Made by a program: the position numbers and the translations under genes. 5,691 nucleotides of DNA from DATKDU01 sp035512595 (GTDB lineage Bacteria > Planctomycetota > Planctomycetia > Pirellulales > Pirellulaceae): the NCBI GenBank assembly GCA_035512595.1, contig DATKDU010000015.1, positions 1 to 5,691 on the forward strand. Direction: 5' to 3'. Of this stretch, positions 1 through 5,691 are shown one piece after another (positions within the stretch are counted from its first letter, which is position 1; each line of letters begins with the position of its first letter). Below the pieces are notes generated by a model, which saw only the letters and a program-made list of their open reading frames with translations, did no database searches and was not told the origin of the DNA.

Positions 1-201
1 CCGCGCCGCAGGTCAAAAACTGGCCTCCACCTCCGCCCACCCCCCGCGCCACAGCCCGCCGTTGGACTATCTCGCCCCTGCGAAACTGTCAGTCGGCCCA
101 AATCCACTCATCATGACCGGGGCGGTGAGAAATGCGGGCTAACCCCGCGGTCGAACGACATGGTAGTGGACGATCGATCAAAAGTGCTTCGCCCGTGGGC
201 G
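1..201. other. Flank downstream of rluD with no supported gene
   Basis: No convincing gene is visible here. Short frames are open from the left edge on the plus strand. One runs to a TGA near 114 and another to a TAA at 140-142. Their translations are Pro/Arg-rich and contain no motif I recognise, so they may be chance open frames in GC-rich DNA. The tail of a gene entering from the left cannot be excluded. The stretch near 28-50 is strongly C-rich. A small hairpin at 134-148 is listed separately. Confidence 0.5.
134..148 (-). terminator. Small GC hairpin after rluD, possible weak terminator
   Basis: GCGGG (134-138) and CCCGC (144-148) form a 5-bp stem around the loop CTAAC. It lies about 54 bases past the rluD stop codon in the direction of transcription. 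On the minus strand the stem is followed by ATTTCTC, not a real U-tract, so intrinsic termination would be weak. It could equally be part of an interspersed repeat or be fortuitous in GC-rich DNA. Confidence 0.25.
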
Positions 202-1197
202 CTAGGCGCGTGCGGGCCGGTACTGCCGCAGCTCGGCCAGGACGAGCTGTAAGTCGGCGGGGAGCGGGGCAGCAAACTCGATAGGCACGCCGGTTTCCGG
301 ATGGGTGAGCTTGATCCGTGCGGCGTGGAGCGCCTGGCGCGAAAGGAGCAGTTCGGTGTCGAGCCCGTCTCGGCGGATTTCGCCGCGGGTGATCTGGCGG
401 CGGCCGCTGTACAGCTTGTCGCACAGCACGGGAATGCCGGCGTGCGCCAGGTGGACGCGGATCTGGTGCGTGCGACCCGTCTTGGGGAGCACCCGCACCG
501 CCGCCAAGCCGTCGAACCGCTCCAGCACTTCATAAAAGGTCGCCGCGTCGCGGCTCGTGCTGTGCCCCGCGCGAATGGCCATCTTCTCCCGCTGGTAAGG
601 GTGAATGCCGATGGGCTGGTCGATCCGGTCGCGGTCGCGGTCGGGAACGCCGGCGGTGATCGCGAAATACTCTTTCTCGGTGGTTCGCTCCGAGAATTGC
701 TCGGCCAGGGCGTAGTGAACGGTGTCGGTCTTGGCGACGACGAGGACGCCGCTCGTATCGCGGTCGAGGCGATGGACGATGCCGGGGCGATGGGCGCCCC
801 CCGCCTGGCTGAGATGCTGGAAATGAAAGGCCAAGGCGCTGGTCAGCGTGCCCGACCAGTGGCCGCGGGCCGGATGGACGACCATTCCCGGCGGCTTATT
901 GACCGCCAGCAGAAACTCATCCTCGTAGAGAATGTCGAGCGGGATGTTTTCCGGGTTGGAGCCGGCGGCCGGCATGCTTGGCAGGACGATCGCCACCCGC
1001 TGCCCCGCCTTGAGCCGGTAAGAAACCTTGCAGCCGCTCCCATCGACCGTGACGCCGCCGGCACTGATGACTTTGCGCATCTGCACGCGGCTGTGCCTGG
1101 CGAAGTGCCTGGCCAGAAAGGCGTCGAGCCGCTCCCCCTGTTCGTCAGGGGTAACGACCAACTCGGTGGGCTCAGTGGATAGTTCGCCGAAGGTCAT
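202..1197 (-). CDS. rluD: RluA/RluD-family 23S rRNA pseudouridine synthase
   Basis: This 331-residue protein is a full-length cytoplasmic enzyme that should isomerise uridines in RNA to pseudouridine. An S4 RNA-binding domain spans about residues 22-75 (starting GERLDAFLARHF). The catalytic domain starts near residue 88 with DILYEDEFLLAVNKPPGMVVHP. The family signature VHRLDRDTSG lies at 141-150, with catalytic Asp145. GRTHQIRVHL (241-250) and a C-terminal RQALHA...THPETG block (287-303) follow, so the core motifs are intact. The S4 domain excludes RluA proper. The VVHP...GTL spacing and RPGIVHRLD look more like RluD than RluC. E. coli RluD modifies U1911, U1915 and U1917 in helix 69 of 23S rRNA; that exact specificity is inferred here. 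The start at 1197 is the first ATG in a frame that is open further upstream. It leaves about 20 residues before the S4 domain, and no Shine-Dalgarno sequence is visible. It lies 89 bases downstream of the TPR gene on the same strand and may be co-transcribed with it. The stop is TAG (202-204). Confidence 0.93.
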   Translation of the reverse strand: MTFGELSTEPTELVVTPDEQGERLDAFLARHFARHSRVQMRKVISAGGVTVDGSGCKVSYRLKAGQRVAIVLPSMPAAGSNPENIPLDILYEDEFLLAVNKPPGMVVHPARGHWSGTLTSALAFHFQHLSQAGGAHRPGIVHRLDRDTSGVLVVAKTDTVHYALAEQFSERTTEKEYFAITAGVPDRDRDRIDQPIGIHPYQREKMAIRAGHSTSRDAATFYEVLERFDGLAAVRVLPKTGRTHQIRVHLAHAGIPVLCDKLYSGRRQITRGEIRRDGLDTELLLSRQALHAARIKLTHPETGVPIEFAAPLPADLQLVLAELRQYRPARA

Positions 1198-1201
1198 GAT
1201 G

Positions 1202-1272
1202 AACCGCGGATGACGCAGAGAACGCGGATGGGCGCTGCCAACAATCCGCGTACATCCGCGCGATCCGCGGTT
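1202..1272. repeat. Imperfect inverted repeat of ATCCGCG units between TPR gene and rluD
   Basis: Outer arms AACCGCGGAT (1202-1211) and ATCCGCGGTT (1263-1272) are perfect 10-base inverted repeats. Inner arms ACGCGGAT (1222-1229) and ATCCGCGT (1244-1251) are perfect 8-base inverted repeats, offset by one base. The right half is a tandem of three ATCCGCG units (1244-1250, 1254-1260, 1263-1269). Together they can form a stem of about 29 bases per side, with an internal mismatch region and a loop near 1231-1243. The repeat fills most of the 89-base gap and ends five bases before the rluD start codon. I recall similar CCGCGGAT/ACGCGGAT arrays from intergenic DNA of planctomycetes and other bacteria, but could not check this. 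A structural or regulatory role in the transcript is possible but unproven. Confidence 0.75.
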
Positions 1273-1286
1273 AAAAAATCGCCGGC

Positions 1287-2252
1287 TTACTCAGTCTTAT
1301 CACTTGCCGGCTTCTCGTCGGCTGGCTTCGCCGGTTCCGCCGGTTTCTCGTCGGATGCTTTTTCCTCGCCGCCCTTCGTCGCCGGCTCGCCGCCCTGGGG
1401 TGCGTTCAGATCGGGGGCGGTTCCTTCCGGCTCGGTCCCTTTCGTCCCCAGTGGATCGTCGCGGCCGAAGTCGATGTCGCCGCTGCCGCTGGGTCTGAAG
1501 GGGGAGCCAGTGCCGGGGAGGCTCAAGTTGGGTCGCTCGGGCAAGGTCGGCTGTTGGCCGAATCCGCCGCCGAACTGGCTCCCAAAGCCATCCAAGAAAG
1601 GATTGCTGCCGCCGGGGGGCCTGATGACCGGCTTCTGCTCGGCCAGCCAGGCCAGGACCGCCGTCGTCTCGCCGCTGGGATCCAATCGCGTAATCGCCGC
1701 GGCGGCCCGCTTGCCCAGCGCGGTCTCTTTGCCCGCTTCGACGATCTGCTGGTAGAACTCGCGGGCCTTGTTGGGTTTGTGCTGCGATTCGTAGACGCGG
1801 GCCAAGGTGAAGCGGATGCGGGCCAGCAGCATTGGATCGCTGGTCTTGTCCACAATCTCCATCAGCGCTTTTTCGGCATCCGCCAGGGCGGTCTTGGCTT
1901 CCTGCGAATCCTGGCCCCCTTGCACCGACGCGAATTGGAATCGCTGGTCGGCATACGACAGGCGAGCCCACAGCTCGGCGGTCGTTCCCTCGTACTCTTT
2001 TTTCTCGTAGGCCAGCTTGAGTGCGTCGGCCACCTTGGGTTCGCCGAACGCGGCAAAGTACGCCTGCCAGGCGCGGGGGGCGACCGTGTCGGTCCGCGAG
2101 AAGTAATAGATCGCGCCCACGAGGACCGCCGCCGCAACCAGGCCGCCAACGGCGAGCTGCGTGCCATACGGCCTTAGAATTTCGATCTTGTCGGCCAGCC
2201 AATCGGCCAGAATGTTCTTTTCGAGTTCGTGCCGGTGGGTCCGTTCGCTCAT
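1287..2252 (-). CDS. Membrane-anchored TPR-like protein with Pro/Gly/Lys/Glu-rich tail
   Basis: This 321-residue protein resembles planctomycete proteins annotated only as 'tetratricopeptide repeat protein'; its function is unknown. The N-terminus has the charged stretch MSERTHRHELEKN, followed by one membrane segment at about 32-51 (LAVGGLVAAAVLVGAIYYFS). The basic residues before it suggest N-in topology, with the rest outside the cytoplasm. Residues about 60-190 are helical and TPR-like. One helix pair is clear at about 140-175 (MLLARIRFTLARVYESQHKP followed by NKAREFYQQIVEAG). From about residue 208 the protein is low complexity: Gly/Phe/Pro-rich first, then a charged tail with repeated DEKPA-type units. 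The layout resembles scaffold or chaperone-like single-pass TPR proteins such as YfgM, but that is only an analogy. The frame is open further upstream to a TTG at 2330, but that TTG lies inside the -35 box of a good promoter. ATG 2252 is therefore the better start. No clear Shine-Dalgarno sequence precedes it. The stop is TAA. Confidence 0.85.
   Translation of the reverse strand: MSERTHRHELEKNILADWLADKIEILRPYGTQLAVGGLVAAAVLVGAIYYFSRTDTVAPRAWQAYFAAFGEPKVADALKLAYEKKEYEGTTAELWARLSYADQRFQFASVQGGQDSQEAKTALADAEKALMEIVDKTSDPMLLARIRFTLARVYESQHKPNKAREFYQQIVEAGKETALGKRAAAAITRLDPSGETTAVLAWLAEQKPVIRPPGGSNPFLDGFGSQFGGGFGQQPTLPERPNLSLPGTGSPFRPSGSGDIDFGRDDPLGTKGTEPEGTAPDLNAPQGGEPATKGGEEKASDEKPAEPAKPADEKPASDKTE
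1306..1354 (-). repeat. Imperfect direct repeat in the tail of the TPR gene
   Basis: Two 16-base copies at 1306-1321 and 1339-1354 (plus strand GCCGGCTTCTCGTCGG and GCCGGTTTCTCGTCGG) differ at one base and start 33 bases apart, which is 11 codons. They encode the two DEKPA units near residues 301-305 and 312-316 of the protein, with EPAKPA between them. The in-frame spacing points to expansion or contraction of a disordered tail by slippage or recombination, not to a mobile element. Confidence 0.7.
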
Positions 2253-2300
2253 GATTTGCCGCGCCAAGGCGCTGAAAAGGGAAGCTGCCGCCGATGCGCA

Positions 2301-2330
2301 AGTATAGAAGCGGCAAGCAAATAGGGTCAA
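2301..2330 (-). promoter_or_regulatory. Sigma70-type promoter for the TPR gene (and possibly rluD)
   Basis: On the minus strand TTGACC (2330-2325, -35) and TATACT (2306-2301, -10) are separated by 18 bases. Each hexamer matches the bacterial housekeeping consensus at five of six bases. The -10 is one of few AT-rich spots in a GC-rich gap. Transcription would start near 2294, giving a leader of about 42 bases before ATG 2252. The -35 box starts nine bases from the palindromic repeat at 2340-2361. This is a consensus match by eye, and planctomycete promoter rules are less well defined than those of E. coli. Confidence 0.6.
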
Positions 2331-2337
2331 TGGGACT

Positions 2338-2361
2338 GTAGGACAGGTTCCAACCTGTCCT
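2338..2361 (+). repeat. Palindromic repeat, copy 1 (GTAGGACAGGTT type)
   Basis: AGGACAGGTT (2340-2349) and AACCTGTCCT (2352-2361) are perfect 10-base arms around the two-base spacer CC. With the preceding GT the unit starts GTAGGACAGGTT, exactly as copy 2 does on the opposite strand. It lies just upstream of the predicted -35 box, at about -46 to -67 relative to the predicted transcription start. It could act as an operator-like site, an extruded hairpin or a REP-like element. No T-run follows on the minus strand, so it does not look like a standard intrinsic terminator. Confidence 0.85.
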
Positions 2362-2389
2362 GTCCTTCCTTTCGCTTCCGCTTGTCATG

Positions 2390-2413
2390 GGACAGGTTGA
2401 AAACCTGTCCTAC
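2390..2413 (-). repeat. Palindromic repeat, copy 2, overlapping the cytochrome gene stop codon
   Basis: GGACAGGTT (2390-2398) and AACCTGTCC (2402-2410) are perfect 9-base arms around GAA. Read on the minus strand the unit starts GTAGGACAGGTT at 2413, so it faces copy 1, with 28 bases between the two hairpins. The TAG stop codon of the cytochrome gene (2412-2410) is part of this GTAGG sequence. The mRNA therefore folds into a hairpin right at its stop codon. The inverted arrangement of two units resembles paired REP elements (BIME-like). I associate this motif with planctomycete intergenic DNA from memory only. Confidence 0.85.
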
Positions 2414-5400
2414 GGCAGCGGCTGCGTCGAACGCAGGTAGGCGAACAGGTCGCGAATCTGCTGATCGGAAAAATCCTTCAGCGCGTTATCCGGCATTAGC
2501 GACACCGGCTGGGCCCGCATCTCCTCGATGTCGTCGCGGGCCACCGGGATCATCTGCCCGTCGGCCCCCTTGATGACGACCACCTGCGGGTCCTGGTCGG
2601 CGATGAAGCCGGTCAGGGTCCGGCCGTCGAGCGTCCGCACCAGATAGTTTTCATACCCCTCGCGAATCTCGGCGCTCGGGTTGACGACGCTGAGCAGAAT
2701 GCCGCGGAGGTCGTCCCGCTTGTAGCTGGTCAGATCGGGGCCGATCTTCCCCCCTTGCTCAAAGAGGATGTGGCATTTGCCGCAGCTTTCGCCGAACAGC
2801 TTTTTGCCTTGATAGGGATTGCCCGACGCGGTGCCGATGGTCGCGGTCAGCTTGTCGATCTGCTGGCGGATTTCGTCGGGGGAGCGGCCGGCCGGCTCGC
2901 CGAAGTGCTTCTTGACAAGCCGCGCGAAGTCGGGCGAGTTGTGCAACAGCAGCTTGCGAACGATTGACTCATCGATCGTCCGCTTCTCGATCTGGCCCGC
3001 TTCGACGGCCGCGATGAACTGCTGCGACCAGGTAAGGCGAGTGGCGAGGACCGACTGGGCCACGGCACGCACCTCGTCGGACAGATTGCCGTAAAGCGCG
3101 ATCAGCTCGCGGCCGATCAAGTCGTCTTTGTAGGCTTGCAGCGAGCCGAGTGCCGCGGAGCGGAGCGTGTCGTTGCGCGACTCCTTGGCGATCTTGAGCA
3201 GCACGGGCACGCACGATGGCTGGCCGATCGCCCCGAAGATGCCGATGAACTGCTGCCGCCGAGCGACATCCGCATTGTCGTCGGCGATCAGTTTCAGGGC
3301 GTCGGCGACCGCTTGCGGATCGCCTTGACGCAGCTTCAAAGTTGGCGAGCTGCTGCCGGCCTTGGTCATCGCGGCAACGAGCTCCGGCGGCAGATTGGCC
3401 AGCGAGCGGCCTTCGTAGGCTGATTCGAGGCCCGCCATCAGCTTGCCGGCATGTTCTTTCGATGGGGCCAGCTCCAGCAGCTTCGCGGCAGTTACCAGGT
3501 CCTTGCGAGCCCCGGTCGATGCATACCGCCGCATCAGCCGCTCGACCAGATGCTTGTCCACCAACGGCTGCGACCAGAACGCTTTGTCGGCAAACAGCGC
3601 CAGCACCGCATCGCGATCGGCGTCCGCCTTGGCTTCGATGGCCCACCACACCAGGAGCGGTATGTGAATGTCGGCAGCATCCTCGCTCCGCTGAGCCAGG
3701 TTTTTGACGATCGCCAGGCTCTGGGCCGCCGCCAACCGGCGGGCGGAGCAGGCGAGCTGGCTGCGGACCTCCACGTGCGGCTCGCGATAGGCAAGCTCGG
3801 CCAGCTTCTGTGCGAGGTCGCTGCCGACTTGCCCGTCGTCGCACGCCAGCCGAATGGCCCACAGCCGCACATGCGGATCGGCATGCGTGATGGCACGCAG
3901 CGTCTGCTCGTCGGTCAGGCCGCCGCTGGCCGTGCTGTAGGCCCAGAAGTATTCGAGCGCCGGCTGGCCCGTGGCGGCATTCAACTTCGCTTCCACTGCC
4001 GCTGCCAGCTCGGCATTCTTGCCGCGATGCTGGAGTTCGAGCTGCGCCTGCTGCCGGAACCACTTGTTTGGATGGGCCAGCAGATCGACGAGCTCGCCGT
4101 CACTCATCTTCGCCAGGTCAAACTTCGGCAGCACGTCGTCGGTCAGGCCCAAAATGCGGTAGATGCGGCCGCTTTGGGTATGAATCCGCCCCTGGTAGTG
4201 GCTGGCGTGGTCGATCCGCTGCTCGTACATGTCGGCGACGTACAGCGCCCCGTCGGGACCGACCTGGATATCGACCGGGCGGAACCACGGGTCGCTCGAC
4301 GCGAGCGCATGGCCGGCATCCTTCGTCTTGAACGACGAGCGGTCGGTCATGACCTCGCTGGTGACGACGTGCGACAAGAGCGGCGCGACGCCGAACAGAT
4401 TGCCGCGGTAATTTTGCGGCAGCGAGCCGCCGTCGTAGATCACGAACGTGTGCGTGAACCGCGGCACATCGTGATGGGCCATCGCCTCGAAGTATCCGAA
4501 CGTGTAGGGGTTCGAGAGAGCGCCGTGCTTGCCGAAGCCTTTCTGGTAGTAGCCTCCTTGGACGTAGTGAAAGCCGCGGGTGTTGCCGCCGTTGTGGCCG
4601 CTGTAGATGCGCCCCTTGGCGTCGATCTCGACGCCGAAGGAATTGCCTCCCCCTTCGGCAAAGATTTCATACTTCTTGAGCTCGGGATGATAGCGCCACA
4701 CGAGCTGGCCCAGCGAGTGGACCACCGTTTTGTCGCCGGGGCGTTTCACGTCGCCGGTGACGGTGCTCCCTTGCGTGGCGTAGAGCCAGCCATCGGGGCC
4801 AAAGCGGAGGTGGTTGGTGATGCTGTGCGAATCCTCCAGGCCAAAACCTTCCAGGTGGACGACCGGATCGCCGTCCGGTTTGTCGTCGCCGTCCGCATCG
4901 CCGTAGAAGAGGAGGTACGGCGGGTTGAGGACCCACACGCCCCCTTTGCCGAAGGCGAAGCTGGTGACGAGGCTCAGCCCTTCGACAAACGTGGTGTGCT
5001 TGTCGAGCTGGCCGTCGCCGTCGGTGTCTTCGTGGATCGTGATCTTGTCTGCGCCGGGAAAGTGGTTCGGCGGGGGGAGCGGGATCTTGTCGTAGACGCT
5101 GCGGAGGAACTTGTCGCGGCTGACCATCTTCAGCCCCGCCGGGTTGGGATACTGAAGATAGTTGACGACCCATAACCGGCCGCGCGAGTCCCACTTCATC
5201 GACAGCGGCTGGCCGATGTGCGGCTCGGCCAGGTGCAGCTCGACCCGCAGGTCATCGGGGGTCTTCATCGTCGCCAGTGCCGCGGCGGGGGGAAGCGGAC
5301 CGGCATCGCCGGCGATCTTCTTGAGCGCGGCTTCGACGTCGGCGGCAGATTCGACCTTGGCAAAGGCTTCCACGGCGATCGCGGCCGCCTCGCCACCGGC

Positions 5401-5691
5401 CCAATCGTCGCCATTGCGAGCTTCCCACTTGCCGGCCAGGCGGATCGCCTGATCGCCGGCAAACAGCACCGGCGCGGCGACGTTGAATCCGGTTCGCGAC
5501 TGGTTGATGCAGACGCGAATCGCGACGACGTTGTCCTTGCCGAAGTCGATCGCGTCGGCCTTGACCGGAAAGCGCGTCGTTTCGCCCAGGCCGCTGCGAT
5601 ACTCCGGCGGGAACGCGCCGAACGTGCCGACCTTGGTGCCGCCGATAAAAAACTCGCGGGCATCATCGGCCGCTTCGACAAACAGTCCGAT
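2410..5691 (-). CDS. PVC-type CxxCH heme-binding protein with propeller and HEAT-like repeats (5' partial)
   Basis: The reading frame is open to the right edge, so the N-terminus, including any signal peptide, is missing and 1093 residues are visible. Residues 1-94 look like a jelly-roll, galactose-binding-like domain (FFIGGTKVG, then DNVVAIRV). After an Ala-rich linker, about 141-515 matches the Pirellula/Verrucomicrobium propeller domain (TIGR02604 type), related to soluble sugar dehydrogenases. It has acidic loops DTDGDGQLD (222-230) and DADGDDKPDG (265-274), then GPDGALYVADMY and GRIYRIL near its end. Helical HEAT-like repeats span about 530-890. The C-terminal cytochrome c-like domain (960-1093, TIGR02603 type) has CGKCH with Cys970, Cys973 and His974, then GPDLT (983-987) and SLMP with a likely axial ligand Met1066. 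The protein should be exported and bind one covalent heme c. A sugar- or alcohol-dehydrogenase role is suggested for such proteins, but substrate and partners are unknown. A GTG at 5469 is not a credible start, because the jelly-roll domain is encoded in frame upstream of it. The TAG stop lies in a palindromic repeat. Confidence 0.92.
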   Translation of the reverse strand: MGLFVEAADDAREFFIGGTKVGTFGAFPPEYRSGLGETTRFPVKADAIDFGKDNVVAIRVCINQSRTGFNVAAPVLFAGDQAIRLAGKWEARNGDDWAGGEAAAIAVEAFAKVESAADVEAALKKIAGDAGPLPPAAALATMKTPDDLRVELHLAEPHIGQPLSMKWDSRGRLWVVNYLQYPNPAGLKMVSRDKFLRSVYDKIPLPPPNHFPGADKITIHEDTDGDGQLDKHTTFVEGLSLVTSFAFGKGGVWVLNPPYLLFYGDADGDDKPDGDPVVHLEGFGLEDSHSITNHLRFGPDGWLYATQGSTVTGDVKRPGDKTVVHSLGQLVWRYHPELKKYEIFAEGGGNSFGVEIDAKGRIYSGHNGGNTRGFHYVQGGYYQKGFGKHGALSNPYTFGYFEAMAHHDVPRFTHTFVIYDGGSLPQNYRGNLFGVAPLLSHVVTSEVMTDRSSFKTKDAGHALASSDPWFRPVDIQVGPDGALYVADMYEQRIDHASHYQGRIHTQSGRIYRILGLTDDVLPKFDLAKMSDGELVDLLAHPNKWFRQQAQLELQHRGKNAELAAAVEAKLNAATGQPALEYFWAYSTASGGLTDEQTLRAITHADPHVRLWAIRLACDDGQVGSDLAQKLAELAYREPHVEVRSQLACSARRLAAAQSLAIVKNLAQRSEDAADIHIPLLVWWAIEAKADADRDAVLALFADKAFWSQPLVDKHLVERLMRRYASTGARKDLVTAAKLLELAPSKEHAGKLMAGLESAYEGRSLANLPPELVAAMTKAGSSSPTLKLRQGDPQAVADALKLIADDNADVARRQQFIGIFGAIGQPSCVPVLLKIAKESRNDTLRSAALGSLQAYKDDLIGRELIALYGNLSDEVRAVAQSVLATRLTWSQQFIAAVEAGQIEKRTIDESIVRKLLLHNSPDFARLVKKHFGEPAGRSPDEIRQQIDKLTATIGTASGNPYQGKKLFGESCGKCHILFEQGGKIGPDLTSYKRDDLRGILLSVVNPSAEIREGYENYLVRTLDGRTLTGFIADQDPQVVVIKGADGQMIPVARDDIEEMRAQPVSLMPDNALKDFSDQQIRDLFAYLRSTQPLP
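2770..2784 (-). other. Heme c attachment motif CGKCH
   Basis: These five codons encode Cys-Gly-Lys-Cys-His (visible residues 970-974), the only CxxCH in the visible part of the protein. The two cysteines would form thioether bonds to heme and the histidine would be the proximal ligand. The Met codon of SLMP at 2494-2496 (residue 1066) is the expected distal ligand. Attachment needs export and a cytochrome c maturation system, which is not in this window. Confidence 0.88.

Noticed and set aside
1..142. Tail of a plus-strand gene entering from the left edge
   Set aside because: All three plus frames are open for part of this stretch. The short translations are Pro/Arg-rich and match nothing I recognise, so the evidence is insufficient.
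301..1182. A 293-codon plus-strand open frame antisense to rluD
   Set aside because: It has the same register effect as above. The minus strand carries HRLDRDTSG and GRTHQIRVHL, and the plus-strand translation has no recognisable motif.
1554..2177. A 207-codon plus-strand open frame antisense to the TPR gene
   Set aside because: It is in exact antisense register with the TPR gene and lacks domains. The sense frame has a membrane segment, a TPR-like pair and a promoter.
1300..2388. A 362-codon minus-strand frame overlapping the TPR gene
   Set aside because: Its translation is Arg/Gly-rich out-of-frame sequence. It would start between the two palindromic repeats, upstream of the promoter at 2301-2330, and has no motif.
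2338..2413. The two palindromes as a CRISPR array or intrinsic terminators
   Set aside because: There are only two units, in opposite orientation, each itself a full palindrome, so this is not a CRISPR array. Neither is followed by a T-run on the transcribed minus strand.
3451..5175. A 574-codon plus-strand open frame antisense to the cytochrome gene
   Set aside because: It shares codon register with the sense gene. In GC-rich DNA the sense codons TTA, CTA and TCA, whose complements are stops, are rare, so long antisense frames arise by chance. The translation shows no domain, while the minus strand has clear family motifs.
2410..5469. Cytochrome gene as a complete gene starting at GTG 5469
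   Set aside because: The frame stays open to the window edge and encodes a plausible β-sandwich upstream. Starting at the GTG would cut that domain and leave an exported heme protein without a signal peptide.

Overview
The window reads as a piece of a GC-rich planctomycete chromosome, most likely from the Pirellulales or a close relative. The main reason is the large gene at the right. It combines the propeller domain, HEAT-like repeats and C-terminal CxxCH heme domain of the 'PVC-type' cytochromes that are expanded in Planctomycetes and Verrucomicrobia. The weak or absent Shine-Dalgarno sequences and the hairpin repeats between genes fit this assignment. It rests on family knowledge, not on a database search.

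All three supported genes lie on the minus strand, so transcription runs from right to left. From right to left they are: (i) a 5'-truncated gene for a large extracytoplasmic cytochrome-like protein (2410-5691, cut by the window edge); (ii) a 158-base gap (2253-2409 plus the end of the stop codon region) with two facing copies of a GGACAGGTT/AACCTGTCC hairpin repeat and a good sigma70-type promoter; (iii) a single-pass membrane protein with a TPR-like region and a low-complexity C-terminal tail (1287-2252); (iv) an 89-base gap filled by an imperfect inverted repeat built from ATCCGCG units; (v) an RluD-like 23S rRNA pseudouridine synthase (202-1197); and (vi) about 200 bases with no supported gene.

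The TPR gene and the pseudouridine synthase gene could be co-transcribed from the promoter at 2301-2330, because no promoter is evident in the gap between them. The cytochrome gene looks like a separate upstream unit. No functional link between the three products can be shown from the sequence. I see no tRNA, rRNA, CRISPR array, transposase or phage gene, and no clear new system. The most notable items are the repeat pair that supplies the cytochrome gene's stop codon and sits next to the next promoter, and the second repeat type just upstream of the pseudouridine synthase start.
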